From Loxodes magnus (Eukaryota > Ciliophora > Karyorelictea > Loxodida > Loxodidae), in the NCBI GenBank assembly GCA_946699065.1, contig CAMPDV010000528.1:62001-126000 (forward strand): 64,000 bases of DNA. The letters run 5' to 3'. Below are positions 61,868 through 64,000 of this stretch, one piece after another (the stretch's first letter is position 1; each line of letters begins with the position of its first letter). The position numbers and the translations under genes are program-made. The notes beneath the pieces were generated by a model. It worked only from the letters and a program-made list of their open reading frames with translations. It did not search any database and was not told the origin of the DNA.

Positions 61868-62971
61868 CTAATCATAACTTCCCGATACGATGAACTCTGA
61901 ATCACTTGATATAGCCACAGATGATACATAACTAGTGTGACCACTCATGGTCTTACAGGTACCTGTCTTGACGTTCCATAGTCTCGCCGTCTTATCATGA
62001 CTTCCCGATACGATGAACTCTGAATCACTGGATATAGCCACAGCATATACATAACTAGTGTGACCACTCATGGTCTTACAGGTACCTGTCTTGACGTCCC
62101 ATAGTCTCACCGTCTTATCATCACTTCCCGATACGATGAACTCTGAATCACTGGATATAGCCACAGCATATACATAACTAGTGTGACCACTCATGGTCTT
62201 ACAGGTACCTGTCTTGACGTCCCATAGTCTCACCGTTTTATCATCACTTGCCGATACGATGAACTCTGAATCACTGGATATAGCCACAGATGATACATAA
62301 CTAGTGTGACCACTCATGGTCTTACAGGTACCTGTCTTGACGTCCCATAGTCTCACCGTCTTATCATCACTTGCCGATACGATGAACTTTGAATCACTGG
62401 ATATAGCCACAGCATATACATAACTAGTGTGACCACTCATGGTCTTACAGGTACCTGTCTTGACGTTCCATAGTCTCACCGTCTTATCATCACTTCCCGA
62501 TACGATGAACTCTGAATCACTGGATATAGCCACAGCATATACATAACTAGTGTGACCACTCATGGTCTTACAGGTACCTGTCTTGACGTTCCATAGTCTC
62601 ACCGTCTCATCATCACTTCCCGATACGATGAACTCTGAATCACTGGATATAGCCACAGCATATACATAACTAGTGTGACCACTCATGGTCTTACAGGTAC
62701 CTGTCTTGACGTTCCATAGTCTCACCGTCTTATCATCACTTCCCGATACGATGAACTCTGAATCACTGGATATAGCCACAGCATATACATAACTAGTGTG
62801 ACCACTCATGGTCTTACAGGTACCTGTCTTGACGTTCCATAGTCTCACCGTCTTATCATCACTTCCCGATACGATGAACTCTGAATCACTGGATATAGCC
62901 ACAGCATATACATAACTAGTGTGACCACTCATGGTCTTACAGGTACCTGTCTTGACGTTCCATAGTCTCAC
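61868..62971 (-). CDS. WD40 open block, nine blades
   Basis: 367 open codons between TAG at 62975 and TAG at 61868, both at codon 26. The listed start is a GTG that encodes Val28 in every other unit, so it marks the frame and not a real initiation site. Ser-Tyr-Val-Tyr-Ala dominates positions 5-9, and Asp-Asp-Lys dominates 24-26. One blade has Ala for Val28 (HDKTARLW), shared with a blade near 58047 through a copy 3,936 bp (32 units) away. Confidence 0.45.
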   Translation of the reverse strand: MRLWNVKTGTCKTMSGHTSYVYAVAISSDSEFIVSGSDDKTVRLWNVKTGTCKTMSGHTSYVYAVAISSDSEFIVSGSDDKTVRLWNVKTGTCKTMSGHTSYVYAVAISSDSEFIVSGSDDETVRLWNVKTGTCKTMSGHTSYVYAVAISSDSEFIVSGSDDKTVRLWNVKTGTCKTMSGHTSYVYAVAISSDSKFIVSASDDKTVRLWDVKTGTCKTMSGHTSYVSSVAISSDSEFIVSASDDKTVRLWDVKTGTCKTMSGHTSYVYAVAISSDSEFIVSGSDDKTVRLWDVKTGTCKTMSGHTSYVYAVAISSDSEFIVSGSHDKTARLWNVKTGTCKTMSGHTSYVSSVAISSDSEFIVSGSYD

Positions 62972-63112
62972 CGTCTAATCATAACTTCCCGATACGATGA
63001 ACTCTGAATCACTGGATATAGCCACAGATGATACATAACTAGTGTGACCACTCATGGTCTTACAGGTACCTGTCTTGACGTCCCATAGTCTAACCGTCTC
63101 ATCATCACTTCC

Positions 63113-64000
63113 CTATACGATGAACTCTGAATCACTGGATATAGCCACAGCATATACATAACTAGTGTGACCACTCATGGTCTTGCAGGTACCTGTCTTG
63201 ACGTCCCATAGTCTCATCGTATAATCTGCACTTCCCGATACGATGAACTCTGAATCACTGGATATAGCCACAGATGATACATAACTAGTGTGACCACTCA
63301 TGGTCTTACAGGTACCTGTCTTGACGTCCCATAGTCTCACCGTCTTATCATCACTTGCCGATACGATGAACTTTGAATCACTGGATATAGCCACAGCAGA
63401 TACATAACTAGTGTGACCACTCATGGTCTTACAGGTACCTGTCTTGACGTTCCATAGTCTCACCGTCTTATCATCACTTCCCGATACGATGAACTCTGAA
63501 TCACTGGATATAGCCACAGCATATACATAACTAGTGTGACCACTCATGGTCTTACAGGTACCTGTCTTGACGTTCCATAGTCTCACCGTCTCATCATCAC
63601 TTCCCGATACGATGAACTCTGAATCACTGGATATAGCCACAGCATATACATAACTAGTGTGACCACTCATGGTCTTACAGGTACCTGTCTTGACGTTCCA
63701 TAGTCTCACCGTCTTATCATGACTTCCCGATACGATGAACTCTGAATCACTGGATATAGCCACAGCATATACATAACTAGTGTGACCACTCATGGTCTTG
63801 CAGGTACCTGTCTTGACGTTCCATAGTCTCATCGTATAATCTGCACTTCCCGATACGATGAACTCTGAATCACTGGATATAGCCACAGCATATACATAAC
63901 TAGTGTGACCACTCATGGTCTTACAGGTACCTGTCTTGACGTCCCATAGTCTCACCGTCTTATCATGACTTCCCGATACGATGAACTCTGAATCACTGGA
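63113..64000 (-). CDS. WD40 open block, runs off the right edge
   Basis: I read 295 open codons from the window end down to a TAG at Ser21 (63113-63115), about seven blades, enough for one propeller. The frame is open through the last base, so the true upstream limit is outside; a GTG at 63953-63955 is only an internal Val28. Blades carry His-Asp-Lys, Ala-Asp-Tyr, Asp-Asp-Glu and Asp-Asp-Lys at 24-26. It is the leading part of the array on the coding strand that is visible here. Confidence 0.5.
   Translation of the reverse strand, partial: SSDSEFIVSGSHDKTVRLWDVKTGTCKTMSGHTSYVYAVAISSDSEFIVSGSADYTMRLWNVKTGTCKTMSGHTSYVYAVAISSDSEFIVSGSHDKTVRLWNVKTGTCKTMSGHTSYVYAVAISSDSEFIVSGSDDETVRLWNVKTGTCKTMSGHTSYVYAVAISSDSEFIVSGSDDKTVRLWNVKTGTCKTMSGHTSYVSAVAISSDSKFIVSASDDKTVRLWDVKTGTCKTMSGHTSYVSSVAISSDSEFIVSGSADYTMRLWDVKTGTCKTMSGHTSYVYAVAISSDSEFIV

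Larger units (their letters stand above)
57932..63955. repeat. 1,107-, 2,952- and 3,936-bp offset copies in the right end
   Basis: The tccctatacg mark (TAG at Ser21) followed by cttgcagg occurs at 59,054, 60,161 and 63,113, spaced 9 and 24 units apart. A ctcgccgtc mark near 58,047 recurs near 61,984, 32 units away. Short shuffled segments, not one clean duplication. Confidence 0.7.
58802..64000 (-). pseudogene. 5'-most, best preserved part of the array (TAG-only stops)
   Basis: About 42 WD40 units in one unbroken frame that runs off the right edge; it has no N-terminal domain or start of its own here. I find eight in-frame stops, all TAG: five at codon 26 (62975, 61868, 61745, 59285, 58916) and three at Ser21, where TCG has become TAG (63113, 60161, 59054). 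The first stop of another type going downstream is TAA at 58799. The variable codons are uniform: Ser-Tyr at 5-6, Tyr-Ala or Ser-Ser/Ser-Ala at 8-9, Asp-Asp-Lys or His-Asp-Lys at 24-26, and Asn32 in most units. This could be the body of a large receptor or scaffold gene whose 5' end lies outside, if UAG is tolerated; otherwise it is a decayed gene. Confidence 0.6.

Overview
The whole 64 kb window is one uninterrupted tandem array of a 123-bp (41-codon) unit, about 520 copies head to tail, each encoding one WD40 blade on the minus strand. I see no other gene, no RNA gene, no mobile element, no unique spacer and no array end, so both edges of the window lie inside the repeat. In the numbering used here a unit starts at SGHT (positions 1-4), runs through V7 and V10, the segment [14 protein letters not shown] (10-23), D25, and TVRLW (27-31), and ends at KTM (39-41). 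Codons 5, 6, 8, 9, 24 and 26 are highly variable, codon 32 alternates Asp/Asn, and the rest is nearly invariant, including at silent sites.

The array is not one open reading frame. All three stop codons recur through it, nearly always in the variable codons (6, 8, 24, 26). The longest open stretch is 526 codons (60,161-61,741). Transcription of the coding strand runs right to left. From right to left the layout is: 58.8-64.0 kb, the most intact part, where every in-frame stop I find is TAG; 48.2-58.8 kb, open blocks of 60-226 codons split by TGA/TAA/TAG; 31.9-48.2 kb, dominated by Asn-Val at 5-6 and by two large tandem duplications (4,674 and 2,705 bp); 13.0-31.9 kb, almost entirely closed, with TGA at codon 8 in nearly every unit and no open run of 60 codons from 22.56 to 29.94 kb; 1-13.0 kb, mixed, with a 3,076-bp tandem duplication at the left edge. 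Six frameshifting indels occur as three pairs, each pair being two copies of one event carried by a duplication.

The organism cannot be named from this. One unit is about 45% GC by my count. There is no bacterial operon structure, and an array this long with this many interruptions is more like a eukaryotic (protist, algal or fungal) locus than a bacterial one, but that is inference. High-identity WD40 arrays with a few hypervariable codons are known from the fungal NLR-like HET-E/HET-D (NWD) family, where the repeats form a rapidly changing recognition surface. A comparable receptor gene with an N-terminal domain beyond the right edge, or a silent archive feeding variants into such a gene by recombination, are the two readings that best fit the pattern. 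A decaying WD40-derived satellite is the plain alternative.
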